Shown here: positions 48,770 to 49,430 of the stretch, piece by piece
How the letters are laid out: each line of letters begins with the position of its first letter
Numbering within the stretch: position 1 is the first letter of the stretch
Source: Candidatus Poribacteria bacterium
GTDB taxonomy: Bacteria > Poribacteria > DTPJ01 > WJIO01
DNA length: 49,430 nucleotides
NCBI GenBank assembly: GCA_014730235.1
Contig: WJIO01000133.1
Coordinates: 1-49,430 of the forward strand
Direction of reading: 5' to 3'
Program-made: the position numbers and the translations under genes
Notes under the pieces: generated by a model
The model's input: the letters and a program-made list of their open reading frames with translations, nothing else
Told to the model about the DNA's origin: nothing
Database searches by the model: none

Positions 48770-49344
48770 TATACCATATTATTAGCATTGGCCCGATTTG
48801 GGGCTGTCAGAAGTTGATTAATATCTTTTCTTCGCTTTGAGCGTTTCATGGAGCTGCCAATAACCCTTGTTATAACTTTCCAGCAGACATAACCGGCGAT
48901 CAAGCCTATTATTAAAGCCCGGATTATTTCTGGTGTGGCCCTACCAACGGCTTCCATTGCTTTGGCCATATCTACAACAGAGAGTTGAATCTTTTTCATT
49001 CCCATCCAGAACAACAGGTTATCCCCAAAACCGCTTAGCTGTTCATCTACAAGGGAATTGGCAAATTCTCTGGCGGCGATAAATTCAGCCGCTAATGCGG
49101 CTACTATTACCGCAGATAGATAACTTCCAATTTTGTCAACGATAGTTTTAATCCCCCGGCCTATTTTACCCCTTGTCCACCAGGACGATCCATATTTATA
49201 TTTTTTAACCAGCTCTGATACATTATCAGGATTAACATTGGTTAAATTTGCCTTTTCAAGCTCAGGTTGTATTTTATCATGTCTGACATAACCCTTTTTA
49301 ATGATTTTTTCGATACTTTTTACATTCGGATCTACTTTTGCCAT
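48769..49344 (-). CDS. uncharacterised membrane protein
   Basis: A 191-residue protein of unknown family. The first 70 residues are soluble and charged (VKSIEKIIKKGYVRHDKIQPELEKANL). There are two hydrophobic segments, IGSYLSAVIVAALAAEFIAA at about residues 70-90 and IIRALIIGLIAGYVCWKVI at about 143-161, and a basic C-terminus. I start at ATG 49344 because AGGAGG lies 7 nt upstream; 21 further residues to 49407 are unlikely to be coding. It is coupled to fxsA by a TAATG overlap, which hints at a shared membrane role. Upstream, 49345-49430 has several short GATCA repeats but no clear promoter. Confidence 0.75.
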   Translation of the reverse strand: MAKVDPNVKSIEKIIKKGYVRHDKIQPELEKANLTNVNPDNVSELVKKYKYGSSWWTRGKIGRGIKTIVDKIGSYLSAVIVAALAAEFIAAREFANSLVDEQLSGFGDNLLFWMGMKKIQLSVVDMAKAMEAVGRATPEIIRALIIGLIAGYVCWKVITRVIGSSMKRSKRRKDINQLLTAPNRANANNMV

Positions 49345-49430
49345 CTTTATCCTCCTGGAAGTGTGGTCAATGATCACCAAGATCACCAACCCCTGATCGC
49401 TGATCACTATTCATCGTTTAATTACTTTAA

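Noticed and set aside
1-49430. tRNA, rRNA, CRISPR array, prophage, transposase or origin of replication.
   Set aside because: I looked for these on both strands and saw nothing that supports any of them.

Overview
The window is a gene-dense piece of a bacterial chromosome with moderately low GC. It holds about 36 protein genes and no rRNA, tRNA, phage or transposase gene that I can see. The phylum is not fixed by the sequence. A signal-peptide protein of the DUF3078 beta-barrel type and a large lipoprotein suggest a diderm. The mix of a LamG protein with a short conserved-looking tail, TIM-barrel sugar isomerases, FAD-dependent oxidoreductases, a sulfatase-fold protein and a spermidine synthase/TPR fusion recalls uncultured groups such as Poribacteria, Latescibacterota or KSB1. 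That placement is inference. Promoters read as ordinary sigma-70 type (TTGACA, 17-18 bp, TATAAT), and most genes have AGGAG-type ribosome binding sites.

Layout. 1-2.8 kb: a surface-polysaccharide operon on the minus strand (DegT aminotransferase, GT4 glycosyltransferase, methyltransferase cut by the window edge). 2.9-11.2 kb, plus strand: DUF3078 protein, EamA transporter coupled to a mannonate dehydratase, a 1238-residue YCF48/BNR-repeat lipoprotein, and a secreted LamG protein. 11.2-19.5 kb: a GNAT acetyltransferase, then a consensus promoter driving a 1913-residue head-to-tail double UvrA followed by two unknown genes. 19.5-25.5 kb, minus: sugar isomerase and MFS transporter, RNA-methylase-like protein and PheA, another sugar isomerase and an M20 peptidase. 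25.7-33.9 kb: a zinc-ribbon/GAF/HD-GYP-like regulator, a two-flavoprotein operon, and, from a divergent promoter, a membrane spermidine synthase-like/TPR fusion with a small partner. 34.1-37.2 kb: ferritin-like protein, a conserved unknown and an AT-rich sulfatase-fold gene. 37.3-42.9 kb: a branched-chain amino acid operon ilvD-ilvB-ilvN-ilvC behind a T-box leader and a consensus promoter. 43.3-49.4 kb: lipoamide dehydrogenase plus a fructosamine-kinase-like gene, a hybrid histidine kinase, and a membrane protein/FxsA pair.

The most striking signal is non-coding. Thirteen copies of one dispersed element sit in the intergenic gaps. Intact copies have about 22-bp terminal inverted repeats beginning GGTTCTTCCGGGTT and a palindromic core (GTCATTCCTGC...GCAGGAATGAC). 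Four are flanked by perfect 8-bp target duplications and several more by near-perfect ones. This is the signature of a miniature inverted-repeat transposable element (MITE), and the ends plus the 8-bp duplication fit the ISL3 family. One copy landed exactly on the ilvD stop codon and separates that gene from its 3' palindrome. Two other palindromic, MITE-like elements occur at 35.7 kb and between ilvN and ilvC.
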